A DNA stretch of 64,000 nucleotides from Neofusicoccum parvum (lineage: Eukaryota > Ascomycota > Dothideomycetes > Botryosphaeriales > Botryosphaeriaceae), in the NCBI GenBank assembly GCA_020912385.1, contig CP087207.1, positions 3,534,001 through 3,598,000 of the forward strand, written 5' to 3'. Positions 1 to 13,544 of this stretch are shown in pieces. The notes under the pieces were generated by a model that saw nothing but the letters and a program-made list of their open reading frames with translations, made no database searches and was not told the origin of the DNA. The first letter of the stretch is position 1; the number at the start of each line of letters is the position of its first letter. The translations under genes and the position numbers were made by a program.

Positions 1-886
1 TTCGGGAGAAACGGCCAGCGCTTGAACCTGCCACGGTGGATGTCCAATCACAAGAACCGCAGCGCCGAGAAAGCGACCGGAAGCTGCATCGGATCCGCAG
101 CATCATTCCCGACAGCGAGGATGAAGAAGACGACGACGATGTAATGCTGTACGATGAAGCGCCTGGTGATGAAATGGCCCTTGACCAACCACCGGAACGC
201 GCGGACACTGCAAATGGGATGGAAACGGGCTTGGAGCATGCAGCGGAAGATGGAAAAGTCGGCATGATCGTAATCGACAATATCGCGCATGTCGTAGGGC
301 CGATGATGAAGACCAACTACGTACAAGGTGCGCTACAAACATCCCAAACATGTAATCTCGAAAGCTGACGCCCTCAGCTTCTGCCCTGCTGACATCCTTT
401 CTCCGCTCCTTGTCCCACCTCACGAAATCACATAACCTTAGCACATTGCTCATCAACGCTGCCACAGCCATCTCTACCACGCATCCATCAGCGCCGAGCA
501 CAGGCAACCCGCCGCAACATAGCCGAAATCACGTGAAACAACCTCTCTCATCTATTTTCGCATCTGCTGGCCATATCTCACCAGCTCTTTCTCCGCTCCT
601 CCCAGCTCACGCTGATCTCCACATTCTTGTCACAATGCAGGCACTCACTCGTCAGGATGCCATCTCTCTTCAGTCCTTCTCCGGCATTCCTTCAACCCAT
701 GGGGGGAGCAAATCAGAGCGAGTGAGCGTGGTCGAAGTGTTGAATGACCGGTACGATGACCGCGTTGGAAGATGGGCGGCATTCTCGGTGGACGAAGTAG
801 GGTTGATTGGTGGAGTAGATCCGCAGCGTGGTATCGAGCGGAAACAGCACCGCCTGCCTGGATTTGCGAGCAAAGTCGTACTTTGA
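1..886 (+). CDS. Rad51/RecA-like DNA repair ATPase, 5' end outside the window
   Basis: C-terminal part of a P-loop ATPase of the Rad51 paralogue type. The frame is open from the left edge. An acidic, low-complexity stretch (SEDEEDDDD) is followed by a Walker-B-like strand, GMIVIDNIAHVVGPMM, then a helix and a strand (LSTLLINAAT) that match the order seen in RAD51D/Rad55-type proteins. One 50-bp intron (328-377) joins TNYVQ to ASALLTSFLRSL; exons are 1-327 and 378-886, stop TGA at 884-886. Family knowledge: such paralogues assist Rad51 filament assembly in homologous recombination. The Walker A motif would lie upstream of the window, so which paralogue this is cannot be told. It is convergent with the complex I gene at 1204-1826. 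Confidence 0.55.
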
Positions 887-1203
887 TTATTTATTACTGT
901 TGAAAGGTCCAACCGGCATGTTGGTTTCGGTGTCGGCGATGTCCCGAAAGAGCTGCACTGCTAAAATTAGACTTTTCACGGCGGCTAAACTGGCCAACTC
1001 AATCAAATCCCGCTGCACAGCGGTGCAATCAGCTGCTTGAACAAACAATGCTTTCCGTATGCCATGGGTTCGTCGGATATCATATACACAAGGATTCTCG
1101 GATCCCGCATCCGGCGCCTTGGCTGCAGATCTAGCTGGCTTTGAATTTACTCCCGACCATTCTTGCTCAACCACAGTATCACTCCACCATCCCACCGCGC
1201 CGT

Positions 1204-1826
1204 TTAGTACAAAGACGGGCCCTTTGCGGGGATGAGTCCAGGCTTCAAGTTCTTCTCCTCGGGGCCGCCCGGCAGCAGACCAAGAGTCTTGACCTCCTCG
1301 GGCTTGGGGCCGTTCGCGCGGGAACCCTCGGCCTCCGCCTTGCGGTAGGCGGCCTGCAGGGCGAAGGTCTTGGCGTGCTGTAGAGTTGGAAGTTTGTGTT
1401 AGCCATCCGACGTCGCCAGCAGCCCGTACCCGCATCCATGCCCGACGGATGGAGTTGTGTTCGCGAGCGTACCTCCTTCTTGTGGTGCAGGCACTCGTAG
1501 TAGTCGTCGAGCGGGGCGAGGCACTGGCTCTTGCTGGCCTTGTCGTCGGCGTTGGCGTTGGTGACGTAGCAGGCGAGCACTTCCTGCCAGAAAGGGAAGC
1601 AGCGGGAGGGACCTGTGGTGGGTAGAATGGCGCATCAGCATCGGTACCAGAGCTATGGACAGCGGGAGATCGAGCGTCGAGGGGATGCGCGGCGTGGAGT
1701 CGGACGGAGGTGTGGGTGCGGAAGGGACGGGGCGCGTCGGGACGGCTGGGGGCAGCGAGGGCGGACGGCAGGGCAATTGGGGAGGCTCGGGGGCGTACCG
1801 CCGTTGAGGCCAAAGCCGGAAGCCAT
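1204..1826 (-). CDS. NADH:ubiquinone oxidoreductase 15-kDa (NDUFS5-like) subunit
   Basis: Small accessory subunit of mitochondrial complex I on the intermembrane-space side, about 113 aa. Exons are 1826-1799, 1612-1473 and 1377-1204; introns are 1798-1613 and 1472-1378. The spliced protein starts MASGFGLNGGPSRCFPFW and carries the family's twin CX9C motif: C14-X9-C24 and C40-X9-C50 (CLAPLDDYYEC), followed by a charged helix. Family knowledge: twin CX9C proteins are oxidised on import by the Mia40 pathway. The start is chosen because exon 1 encodes only the short N-terminus typical of the family and splices in frame into the CX9C domain. The stop TAA is at 1206-1204. Confidence 0.88.
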
Positions 1827-2536
1827 TGTGTCGAGATTCAGGATGGACGAGCTTCTCGCGATGCGCTGAGGACGCGGCGGGCCGTTGTCGTGAGGTCGGC
1901 GGCCGGGCTTGGCGCCTTACATAAGCGGCATTGCCCGTCCGCCCATTGGGGCGCGCATCTCGAGCATCATCCACGCCGAACCAGCTTTTCCACGCGCTGA
2001 TGCGGACCGCCCCTTTTCAGGAGTAGATCTTACGGCACTGCGCCCACTGCGGAATTATTCCTTGGGCCCGCTGGCACGCGCCCGGAGCGCATCCGCCGCG
2101 GCGAAAGTCCCGCCTGGCAGTCCCGGAGCTCAAATATCAGACGACAGACTCCCGACATGCTTTCACCGCGCCCGGCTGTGTTCCTCCGTGCCTCTCCCCC
2201 CGGCTGCTCCGTGTTGCCGCCTCGGCCGACCCAGCGCGCACCAGCGTGGCAGCCAGCGCTGGGAACCATGCGTGCGCTATCCGATCAGGTGAACCGCTAT
2301 CCGACGCGCTCCCGACGTCAGAAGCGTCGTAGCCCCGCGGTGCGTCCCCGCGATGGCGCTCACCAAGGCGGATCATCCGTCTATTCATGGGGCAGTATTA
2401 ACAATCACCCTTGAGATCCCAAGGATATAAGCTGTCCACTCGGAAGCGCTCAATTCTCATCCTCCAGAACCGCTCCCCCTCTCTCACCCGTCTCACACCA
2501 CGCCAACCACACTTTACCCGCACCTGTACATCCACC
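1827..2536. other. Intergenic, divergent promoter region
   Basis: Seven hundred bases between the divergently transcribed complex I subunit and the intradiol dioxygenase. GC-rich, with a pyrimidine-rich leader just before the dioxygenase ATG (about 2455-2535). No conserved gene is seen. Confidence 0.6.
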
Positions 2537-3546
2537 ATGGCTGCCAACGGTACCAACGGCGCCGCAAAGGCGACCCACCGCTTCGACCCTAACTTCACCC
2601 AGAATGTCATCAACGCCACCGGGCCCAAGGCGACGCCGCGGATAAGGCAGGTCATTGGCAGCGCCATCCAGCACCTGCACGACTGGGCCCGCGAGAACGA
2701 GATCACCGTCGACGAGTGGATGCAGGGTCTGGAGCTGGTACGAGCAGCATCACGGCGAGCGCGAGCGCAGAACTGACGCCTGGCAGATCAACGAAGCGGG
2801 CCGCATGTCCAACGACCGCCGCAACGAGGGCCAGCTGGTCTGCGACATCCTCGGCTTCGAGTCCCTCGTCGACGAGATCACGTACAAGCTCGCGAGCGAA
2901 GCCGCCGACCAGCCCACCGCGACCGCCATACTGGGGCCGTTCTGGCGGAAAGACGCGCCGCAGTACCCCATGGGCGAGACCATCGTCCGCGGGAAGGAGG
3001 CAGAGCAGGGCGACACCGCGTGGATGCACGGCCGGGTGCTGGACTTCACGACCGGCAAGCCGATCGTGAACGCGGAGCTGGACGTGTGGCACACGGCGCC
3101 GAACGGACTGTACGAGCAGCAGGATCCCGACCAGCCCGACTTCAACCTGCGCGGCCGCTTCACCACCGGCCCCGACGGCGAGTACAACTTCTACTGCCTG
3201 AGGCCGGTCAGCTACCCCATTCCCTACGACGGGCCTGCGGGTAAGCTGCTGCAGGCGCTGGACAGGCACCCCATGCGGCCGGCGCACATCCACTTTATTG
3301 TGAGTTATGTCCCTGCGGATTGACTGAAGGAAGATAGCTGACGGTCTGTAGGTTTCGGCGCCGGGCTACAAGCCTATTGTGACGCAGGTGTTCGACAGGC
3401 GTGACAAGCACATCGAGGACGACTCTGTGTTTGCGGTCAAGGAGTCGCTGATTATTGATTTCAACCCGAGGCAGGGTGACCCCAAGGCCGACTTTGAGGT
3501 GTCGTACGACTTCAGGCTGGCCAGCTACGATGAGGCCCAGAAGTAA
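2537..3546 (+). CDS. Intradiol ring-cleavage dioxygenase (hydroxyquinol 1,2-dioxygenase type)
   Basis: Non-haem Fe(III) dioxygenase of 302 aa that opens a catechol-type ring between the two hydroxyls. Exons are 2537-2737, 2787-3299 and 3352-3546; introns of 49 and 52 bp. An N-terminal helical dimerisation domain (about 1-105) precedes the beta-sandwich core. The signature LDVWHTAPNGLY..RGRFTTGPDGEYNFYCLRP is visible, and the four iron ligands fit as Y176, Y210 (in SYPIPYDGP), H234 and H236 (RPAHIHF). The family acts on catechol, hydroxyquinol or chlorocatechol, giving muconate or maleylacetate for the 3-oxoadipate route; the long N-terminal domain and overall similarity suggest hydroxyquinol, but the substrate is inferred. 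No signal peptide, so cytosolic. No maleylacetate reductase or phenol hydroxylase is seen nearby. Confidence 0.92.
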
Positions 3547-4254
3547 TCGGTTGCCGATGCTTGAAAGGGAGAATGATCTAAAACCAGTTTCGTTCGACTT
3601 GATGTGGAATTAATGACGGGTTTCCTTGACGGCGTCGTGGAAGAGGACGGCCAGTTTGCCCCGTATTCCCAAACACTCACCCCACGCATGGGGATGAGAA
3701 GTGCTTGTAGCAGATACCACCAGAGCAGCTGAATCAGAATTGTTTTTTGCGGACTCGAAGGAATGGTCGGTGTCTCGGTGATAGCGGGACCCTGGATCCT
3801 GGGGGTGGCTGCGGTCCCCCGCTTGATCTGACGTAAAGGCCGCTTCTAGCCGGGGGCGCTCGCGCTGCATGCAGGCTGCAGCTGCCTTCCTAACTGGAGC
3901 ACGCACAGCGGTGCGAGCATTACGAGATAATACCCCTCACTAACCAAGCCTCCTTCTAAGCGCAGCATACGCAATTGGCTCGGCTGCTCTGTATCAACAA
4001 TGGCGGGGTTGATAGCGCTGCGCCCATCGTTTGCCGAGTCAACCCACATGTACAAAGCCGCGCCCTTTCGGCAGCCGCCAGCTTGGCTCTACATCCCTTT
4101 TCTTGTTGGGCAGCCCCTCCGGACACATTGACTTTAACATCTTGCAGGCCTGGGCGGTTCCTATTCTGCCCCGCCACTCACGCTTGTTTGCACTCCCATC
4201 CCAATCTGCACCTTGACTCTCGATTCGCTACCATTACCTACCCCGCTTCCAACC
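3547..4254. other. Intergenic, upstream of pyruvate decarboxylase
   Basis: About 700 bases between two genes on the same strand. It should hold the dioxygenase 3' end and the pyruvate decarboxylase promoter; the last 150 bases are pyrimidine-rich. No gene recognised. Confidence 0.6.
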
Positions 4255-6588
<2,334 letters not shown>

Positions 6589-9500
6589 GGTTGGGCGTCG
6601 AAAGGGCAAACGAGGGTGGAGGGGACGAGGCTGGTGGAGCATGCGGCCGGGCTTTCGCCATCGACGTTTTAGATAGAGATTCGGAATGTGAGAATTGGTG
6701 CTTGCGCACGCTCGATCTGCGTGGCCCTGCCTGCGTGCGAAACATACCTGCCACGGGCTCCGCGTCCCGTTCCCGCTCGCTCCCGCCAGGCGACGCTGGC
6801 GAGCGGAGGTACCGACCGCCGGCGTGGTGTGCGTGCGTTTGGAATACGGGCTTGGCGACGGGTCCAAGACTCGACGTCTGCGGGGCGTTGCTGCTCGTCC
6901 TGGCGCCTGCTGCGGCGATTTTTTGTTTCGCGTTGCCGAGTGCCTAGTCCGAAAGCGTTCGGAGGTGTTGCTGGCGGGAGAGCGTTCAGAACGCCCGAGT
7001 GCGAGCCGATGGAACGCCCGGGGGAAATGGAATACGGGCTCGCTCGCTCCCGCCTGGCTCCGGTGGGGGGTTGGCTCGTGTGCGTGGGAAGGCTTAAATG
7101 GACGGCGGTGCGGCTCTGTCTGGCTTGTTCTTGGGTGGAGGGTGTTGGGCGTGGTTTGTTGAGCTTCGGAGCTGGTTGGGTGAGGCTGTCGAAAGGAGGG
7201 AGGTCTCGTGGGTGGCTGGAGTCGCGCAGAGCCTTGCGTGAAGGGGGTTGCTTTTGGTGAGGCTTTCCTCTATTGATATGGGCATGTACCACTCGGGTTG
7301 GAATGTTGTTCCTGGCTTTCCGTAGCCCGAATCAGGGATCTGATGTCGAGTCACCTTATGGGCTTCTCTGGTCTTGTGGAGTACGATGGTCTCTGTGTTC
7401 GCATTCCAGTCTTTTCAGCAAGGTGCCTAGGTGCAAGGTCTAGTGTGAAGAAGTAATTGGAACCACGCAGGCGACTGCGTCGTTTCGCAACATTTCGATG
7501 CAATCCTGGGATTTGAGATGGGATGAGACAATCAGGACAGATTCGGCTTGATCCGAAAAGCCATCACGACGCTGGTTTCGTGGCGTTTCGTGGCTGGGAT
7601 TGCTTGGCGCTGTCACGTCCAAACGGATGTGGCGTTGTGAAAGCATGTCGGAAAAGTGCCGAGCTGAGTCGCGGGGGACGCCACTTCGTTTCTGTAGTGG
7701 AACGTCAACAACTTTGAGTGAACTTCGCTTTTTTCCCTTTCTCTCTCTTCGCATCTCACTGTTCCAGAGGATGGATTGGGGGTATGCCCCGATGGTCCGA
7801 AGCTACGCAGACACCAGCAAGGCCAACGAAGGAACCTTGCACGAAATACGGCATTGGTGTTGTGCCTGTAGCACGGAGAGTGTACGACATGGGTTCGGAG
7901 GTTATCCTTCCAAGTTTGCTGATGCTAGTGGTGTCCTTGAGTTGACGCGCAGAGCTGCTGCTGGCAGGGCTACAATGTGTGCCTCAGGCAGCTCAGCAGG
8001 ATCAACGAATAGTCAAGATGTTTCAGACTGCTGGACCAATTCGACCTCGTTGTTGGTGGACTGTGTCCTGCACAGTGCGTAACCTGCGGGACGTTTTCCT
8101 GCTTTCTAGAAGCTTGCAACGGCCTGGCTGTGACTGGAGTGGGTCAAATGCCTCGGGCATCCAGGTGGACTGGCATGCTATCGGCATTAGCAGTAGTAAC
8201 ATTATGCTTCGCACAAGCTCTTGGATTGGCAGCATGTCTTCATGGACTCGGCCGAATTCTAATCCAACGTGAATGAAGCATAAAATGAGCATAGGCAGTG
8301 CTTGCGTAGTCTCTCTGCTGTACCCATGTGGTTCGTTCGAGTGACAGGAAGGGCCTGACTGCTGACGTCATATGCACCAGCGAAGCAGCTTCGGCAAAGG
8401 TCCTAGGGTATATTTCGCTGGACCATCCGATCTCCAACGTGGCCGGCAGCCTGCATAGACGGAACAGCAGCATGGATGACGAAGTTTACCCGGTTTGAAC
8501 TCGTTCTTCCGACTGTTTGATGCTGTGCAACGGTCATGCTGATGTCACACGAAGGTTCCCGCCTGGTTCTCGTGGGATTCTAGACATGCAGAAGAGTCAC
8601 GTGGGGTGATCGGATCTGGCGCCAGGCGCATGGCTGAGGCGTGCGTCGGGGAGAAATGCGACGCGTTGCTGCTGGAAGAGAGGGGGTGTTTATTGAAACC
8701 GCAGGAAAACAAGCCGAAGAGCCGGCATGGCGGGGCCGGAACGGGAGATGTGGGCAGAACAGAGCGGGAAGAAGCACTGAGGTAAATAAAGTAAGCGGAC
8801 GCAGCGGTGCAGGCGCCATTCGCGGGACAGTCGAGAAACGAGATTGCATTGAGAGCCAGTTGGTGATAAGCATCGCCGGCGGAGCCTAAGTCGAGTCGGC
8901 GGTTTAGGCTTATTTATAGCAGGCGATGCGGTCATGGATCTCGCAGCGCTGGCAGCGGTTTCCTGGGCGGCTGGTCGGCCGTGGTGCTGTCCCTGACGAT
9001 CGCGACAGTCGCAGAGTCGGTTGAGCGGCGGCGAAGCGGGGATAGAGTTTGGGCGCGTGGCTTTCGTCGGCGCCTGGGCACCTGCTTGTTTGGGCCTGCG
9101 CCGCCGCCCGAGAGCCGCCGGCACGCTCGACGCTCCCGCGTCCAAGAAACACGCCCGGCCGCCGTGTTTGTGCACCGCTCCAGCTCCCCAGCGGGCCTCC
9201 TCACCGCCGCCCGCGCGCCTGCACCCGCTGTAGCTCAGCATGGAATCAATAATGCAGCCCCTCCCGCTAACGCCCGCGTTGTGCAGCAGCTGCCAGACCC
9301 GCCTAACCCTAAACCAAGCAGCAGCTCCACCGCGCCCAGCGCCCCCCCGGTCGCTTCCCCAGAGTCAGGAGCCAGCCCAGCCGGCGGCGTCAAGCCGTCA
9401 GCACTCAAGCGCGCCACCAGGCCGTCAGGCTGGCACGCCACCGCGCGAGTCTGTTGATCAGCATCGCCGCGTGCTCCAACAGGCACTTCGACCTGCGCGT

Positions 9501-9853
9501 GCTGATCCGCCGCGCGTGGATCTGCGCACCGCGTCCCAGGCGCGTCCGCAGAGCTTACCCCGGTCTGCACGCCTGATAGGACGTCAGCCGCCCAGGTCAT
9601 GGGTGGTCCATGTTACCCAGAGAGGCATTTTGCTTAATCTCAGCTACCCTGCAAGCCCGGGGATGCTATCGTCTCCCCAATTTTTCTCCCCTTCTTAACC
9701 CCGACATGTGCCTGCGTCGCTCCCGCCTTTCTGCTTGCTGTTTCCTCACTGCTCTGCCCGCTCGTTTCCCCGCATAGAGCTCCATCATAGAGTGCGCGAG
9801 CACCTGCCGTAGACAAGACCTTCATTAATTCTCTTCTCCGCCGCGACGCCGCC
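6589..9853. other. Gene-poor intergenic region, 3.3 kb
   Basis: I find no open frame here with codon pattern, family similarity or splice structure of a real gene. Frames of up to about 200 codons occur on both strands but overlap each other and look like chance in GC-rich DNA. The 5' part has short repeated words (for example GGAATACGGGCT at about 6841 and 7029). About 7250-8600 is less GC-rich. The last 170 bases before 9854 are pyrimidine-rich and should be the promoter and leader of the mannosidase. Confidence 0.5.
6773..6806. repeat. Inverted repeat, 8-bp perfect outer stem
   Basis: CCGCTCGC at 6773-6780 pairs with GCGAGCGG at 6799-6806; inside, CCAG and CTGG can also pair. Lies about 185 bases downstream of the pyruvate decarboxylase stop, in its presumed 3' flank. 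Function unknown. Confidence 0.5.
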
Positions 9854-11561
9854 ATGGCGCCGTCTATTGCTTCCTCTCTGCTCGTGCTGGTGCCCCACCT
9901 GCTCGGAGCTGTCGCCTTCCCCCAGTACACCCGGCAGACTAATAACACTGGTGGTCCCAACCCGGCGAGGGCAGCTGCTGTCAAGGAGGCCTTCGACTTT
10001 GCCTGGAACGGCTACTACACCTTTGCTTTCCCAAATGACGAGCTCCACCCCGTCTCCAATGGCTACGGCAACAGCAGGCAAGCTTCCCCGCCCAAAATCC
10101 CCGGGAGACCCAGCTCTAACGCAATTGCAGGAATGCCTGGGGCGCGAGCGCTGTCGACGCGCTGAGCACCGCGCTGGTCATGGGCAACCGAGAGGTCGTG
10201 AACCAAATCCTCGACTACATCCCGACCATTGACTACACCACCACCCAGACCGAGGTTAGCTTGTTCGAGACCACCATCCGCTACCTTGCCGGCATGATCT
10301 CGGCCTACGACTTTCTGCATGACGGCCCGCTGTCCGACCTGGCAGACAACGTGAGTACACGGCGCTTCTTGTGCATTTAGACAGCAGCTGAAAAAGCCAG
10401 TCCTCCAACGTGGACGCTCTGCTCGACCAGTCCAAGGTGCTTGCCGACGCACTGAAGTACGCCTTCGACACGCCATCGGGTGTGCCCAACAACAACCTCT
10501 GGTTCACCAACAACAGCGACGATGGCTCGCCGACAAACGGCCTTGCCACGGTGGGCACGCTTGTGCTCGAGTGGACGCGTCTGTCCGACCTTCTCGGCGA
10601 TGACGAGTACGCGCGGTTGGCCCAGAAGGGAGAGTCGTACTTGTTGAACCCCCAGCCCGCGTACAACGAGCCTTGGCCCGGTCTTGTCGGCAGCGACATC
10701 TCGGTTGAGAATGGTACCTTTGTGGATGCTTCTGGTGGCTGGGTCGGTGGCACCGACTCCTTCTACGAGTACCTGATCAAGATGTGGGTCTACGACACTG
10801 ACCGCTTCAGTGAGTACAAGGACCGGTACGTACCTACCCTGGCCTATCCTCCCACCAGGCTTAGTGACTGACTATCAACCAGCTGGATCTTGGCTGTGGA
10901 CTCCTCCATCGAGCACCTGGCCTCGCACCCGTCTTCTCGGCCTGACATCACCTACCTTGCATACTACCAGAACCACACGACGCTGAACTTCTCGCAGCAC
11001 CTGGCCTGCTTCGACGGTGGCAACTTCATCCTCGGCGGCAACGTGCTGGACCGGCAAGACTACATCGACTTCGGGCTCGAGCTGGTCGAAGGCTGCCGCA
11101 ACACGTACGAGAGCACGCTGACGGGCATCGGGCCGGAGATCTTCTCGTGGAACACGTCGACGCTGCCGGCCAACCAGTCGGAGTTCTACGAGGAGCACGG
11201 GTTCTGGCTGCAGGACGCGTTCTACGACCTGCGGCCCGAGGTGATCGAGTCGTACTACTACGCGTACCGGCAGACGCGCGACCCCAAGTACCAGGAGTGG
11301 GCGTGGGAGGCGTTCGTGGCCATCAACGCGACGACGCGGCAGGGGTCGGGCTTCACGGCCGTGACCAACGTCAACGCGCCCGGCGGCGGCTCGCCCGACG
11401 ACAACCAGGAGAGCTTCCTGTTCGCCGAGGTCATGAAGTACGCCTTCCTCATCCACGCCGACGAGGCCGAGTACCAGGTCTTCGGCGGCGAGGGCGGGGC
11501 CAACGGCTGGGTGTTCAACACCGAGGCGCATCCATTCAAGATCACGGGCTCGCCGATATAG
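9854..11561 (+). CDS. Secreted GH47 alpha-1,2-mannosidase
   Basis: Class I alpha-mannosidase, 515 aa, trimming alpha-1,2-mannose from N-glycans. A hydrophobic signal peptide (about 1-20) and no further membrane anchor point to the secreted fungal type, not the ER type. Exons: 9854-10077, 10131-10350, 10401-10825, 10883-11561. Family landmarks are in order: the N-terminal helix [33 protein letters not shown], [12 protein letters not shown] (here [12 protein letters not shown]), the [14 protein letters not shown] cysteine partnered by a later Cys, [27 protein letters not shown] and the closing VFNTEAHPF, whose Thr helps bind the calcium ion in this family. Several NxS/T sequons fit secretion. 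Intron 1 (10078-10130) has a GC donor, AG|GCAAGC; no GT donor keeps the conserved NSRNAWGAS reading. Confidence 0.93.
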
Positions 11562-12177
11562 AGGTGGGAGGGGGGTCGTTCTTGTTCTTTTTGCACGGCT
11601 GTGCATCGTTGCTTGAGAAGACGCATTACACAGAGACGTACTGGATATGGCGGGCAGCCGCCTTATCCCATGATGAAATATATTAACGTATTGTTTTCAT
11701 GCTCTTGGACTCGGAGTTCACCTAGCTACGTGAAGAAGCGGGGCCGGCCGGCAGGGCGGGAAGCGTCTGCTGCGGAATTCACCCCGCTGTTAGCCGCAAA
11801 TGTCGATCTGATCGGTGATGGGGAAGGGTGAAGTGCGCTGCAGCATGTCGCATGAGGAGCCATGGCTTTCGCATGAATTGCGGGGCAGGGTGGCATTGTG
11901 GTCGTCGAGTGCTGGACGCGAGAAGCGACCAGAAGGTGCGGCAGGAGCGGAGAAAGAGAAGCTGGGGGAAGCTTGACGGGAGGGGAGCTCGCCATCATCG
12001 ACGTCACAGCTGGCCCAAGCTCCCTGGACCGCGAATGCTCAGCTGCAAATACCTCGACCCGCTGCGCTCCGGGGATTTCTCTTGCGCTTCTTGTTTCATT
12101 TTCTTCCCGCTGATCCAATCCATCAAGCAAAGACAGCGCAACGCAAACCACCACCACCACCACCACCACCCGAAAAA
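11562..12177. other. Intergenic
   Basis: About 600 bases between two same-strand genes. No gene recognised. The end holds an ACC microsatellite listed separately. Confidence 0.6.
12147..12170 (+). repeat. ACC trinucleotide microsatellite, eight units
   Basis: Eight ACC units followed by CGAAAAA and then the ATG at 12178, so the repeat lies in the 5' leader of the next gene. Its length may vary between strains. Confidence 0.85.
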
Positions 12178-12834
12178 ATGTCCACCGACTCCCTCGCCTT
12201 CCTCCGCCGCCACACCGGCAACGACCTCGCCGACCTCGCCAACCAGCACCTCCAGCACGACCTCACCCCCTCCGACCGCGCCACCCTCAACCGCGCCGCC
12301 CAGGCCCTCAGCACCCACGCCGCCCTCGGCTCGCTCGCCGGCCTGGCCCTCGGCGCGCTCCTCTTCGCCCGCGTGCGCGGCGCCCGCGCCCGCGCCTTGG
12401 CCGCCCTGCGCGCCGTCGAGACGCCCGTCGAGCTGCGCTTCAAGGACGGCCGCACCGGTGCGTCGCTTTCCCCCCTCACTGCTCGCCCGCCAGAGGCAAG
12501 ACGCTCGCTAACGCGTGGTTGCGAACAACAAGAACCCCTCCCCGACCTCGGCCGCCTCGCTGCGCCGAACCCCTGGACCGACGCCGCCGCCGCCCTGCTG
12601 TTCGCCGCCGGCGGCCTGTTTGTCGGCGGCGAGGTCGGGTTGCTGACGGGTGCGGGGAGCGCGCGGCGCGTCGTTGGTAGGGAGCCGGAGGCGCGGGAGC
12701 GGATCGAGAAGGCGTTCCTGCGGTACCAGGCGGATGTGTTGAGGAGGCGGGCCGAGGAGCTGGAGGGGGCGGCAGCGGAGGGGGAGGGGCGGGGGATTTT
12801 GGAGAGCGCGAGGAGCGTGGTTGGGTGGAGGTGA
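12178..12834 (+). CDS. Small hydrophobic protein, likely two membrane segments, function unknown
   Basis: I do not recognise the family. Reading starts MSTDSLAFLRRHTGNDLADL. An intron is likely at 12458-12532 (75 bp, GTGCGT donor, CTAAC-like branch), giving 193 aa; the segment is a multiple of three and open, so unspliced reading would add 25 residues. Two alanine/glycine-rich hydrophobic stretches are visible (about 50-66, AALGSLAGLALGALLF, and AAAALLFAAGGLFVGGEVGLL), separated by an arginine-rich loop. The C-terminus is a charged helix (ARERIEKAFLRYQADVLRRRAEEL) that could form a coiled coil. The layout suggests a small organelle-membrane protein, which is inference only. The codon pattern is strongly GC-ending, like neighbouring genes. 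Confidence 0.65.
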   Translation: MSTDSLAFLRRHTGNDLADLANQHLQHDLTPSDRATLNRAAQALSTHAALGSLAGLALGALLFARVRGARARALAALRAVETPVELRFKDGRTGASLSPLTARPPEARRSLTRGCEQQEPLPDLGRLAAPNPWTDAAAALLFAAGGLFVGGEVGLLTGAGSARRVVGREPEARERIEKAFLRYQADVLRRRAEELEGAAAEGEGRGILESARSVVGWR

Positions 12835-13544
12835 GGGGGTGGAGGGGTGGAGGGGGTTTGGATGGGAGGGGGGTGAGGGTTGGGGATGGGGAGAGGGCTG
12901 TGGAAGAGGGGCGTTGCAAGGAGTTGGGGTGGGTGCTTGTGTGAGGCTTTCAAGTGTAGGCTAAGGGGAGGTGTTCTGATGGTGTCTATATATTCAACAT
13001 CTTTGACAGTGTAAAAAGGGTAGCTCCGCATTTCGACAAGTCTTATGAACATACGCCTGCTCAACCCAATTTGGTAGTGCTGTATGCCGGCTTGCTACGA
13101 ACAATTCTTCTAAGTAATCATTCTACGAATGTTTCATTTGAAACTATAAGAAGAAGGCCATCACTCTATATCAATCATATCAGTTATCTCATTCGGATTG
13201 ACGCTTCAGCTTTCTATAATTTTGCGTTCACTTCCATATCGACACTCAATGGATCACCCGTCTGAAGAGCCCTGTTAGAGGGTCGTTATATAAAGTAAGC
13301 AGGCATACGTTGAGCTGTTTTCAGGTGCGCCCTTCAGTCTATTTACTTGATAGCGTCTGTTAACTTTGACATCCTAAAAACGTGGCGAAGGAACTCTCGC
13401 ATGGAATTCTTTCCTAATGTTATGTTTATATCTTTCTCTTCTAAGCCTCCCTATTCTATGTGTTTCTCAAAATTTGTGAGCAAAAATAAAGTTTTTTTTT
13501 TTCTGTTTTAAGCTGATGCTCCCATAATCCACTCTCGCCTCAGC
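12835..13544. other. Intergenic, turns AT-rich after about 12950
   Basis: The first 100 bases are purine/G-rich. From about 12950 the composition drops sharply to AT-rich, with homopolymer T runs near 13490-13505, up to the P450 stop. No gene. This is the left flank of an AT-rich island around the P450. Confidence 0.65.

Noticed and set aside
887..1813. Reverse-strand open frame of 308 codons over the complex I subunit gene
   Set aside because: Wrong frame; the spliced reading with twin CX9C motifs explains this strand.
7440..8500. Possible transposon or gene in a moderately AT-rich part of the 3.3-kb gap
   Set aside because: No terminal repeats, transposase motifs or long frames found.
8910..9600. 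Overlapping forward and reverse frames with several Cys residues (for example CSSCQTRL)
   Set aside because: No consistent start, splice logic or family similarity; composition is like other GC-rich noncoding DNA here.
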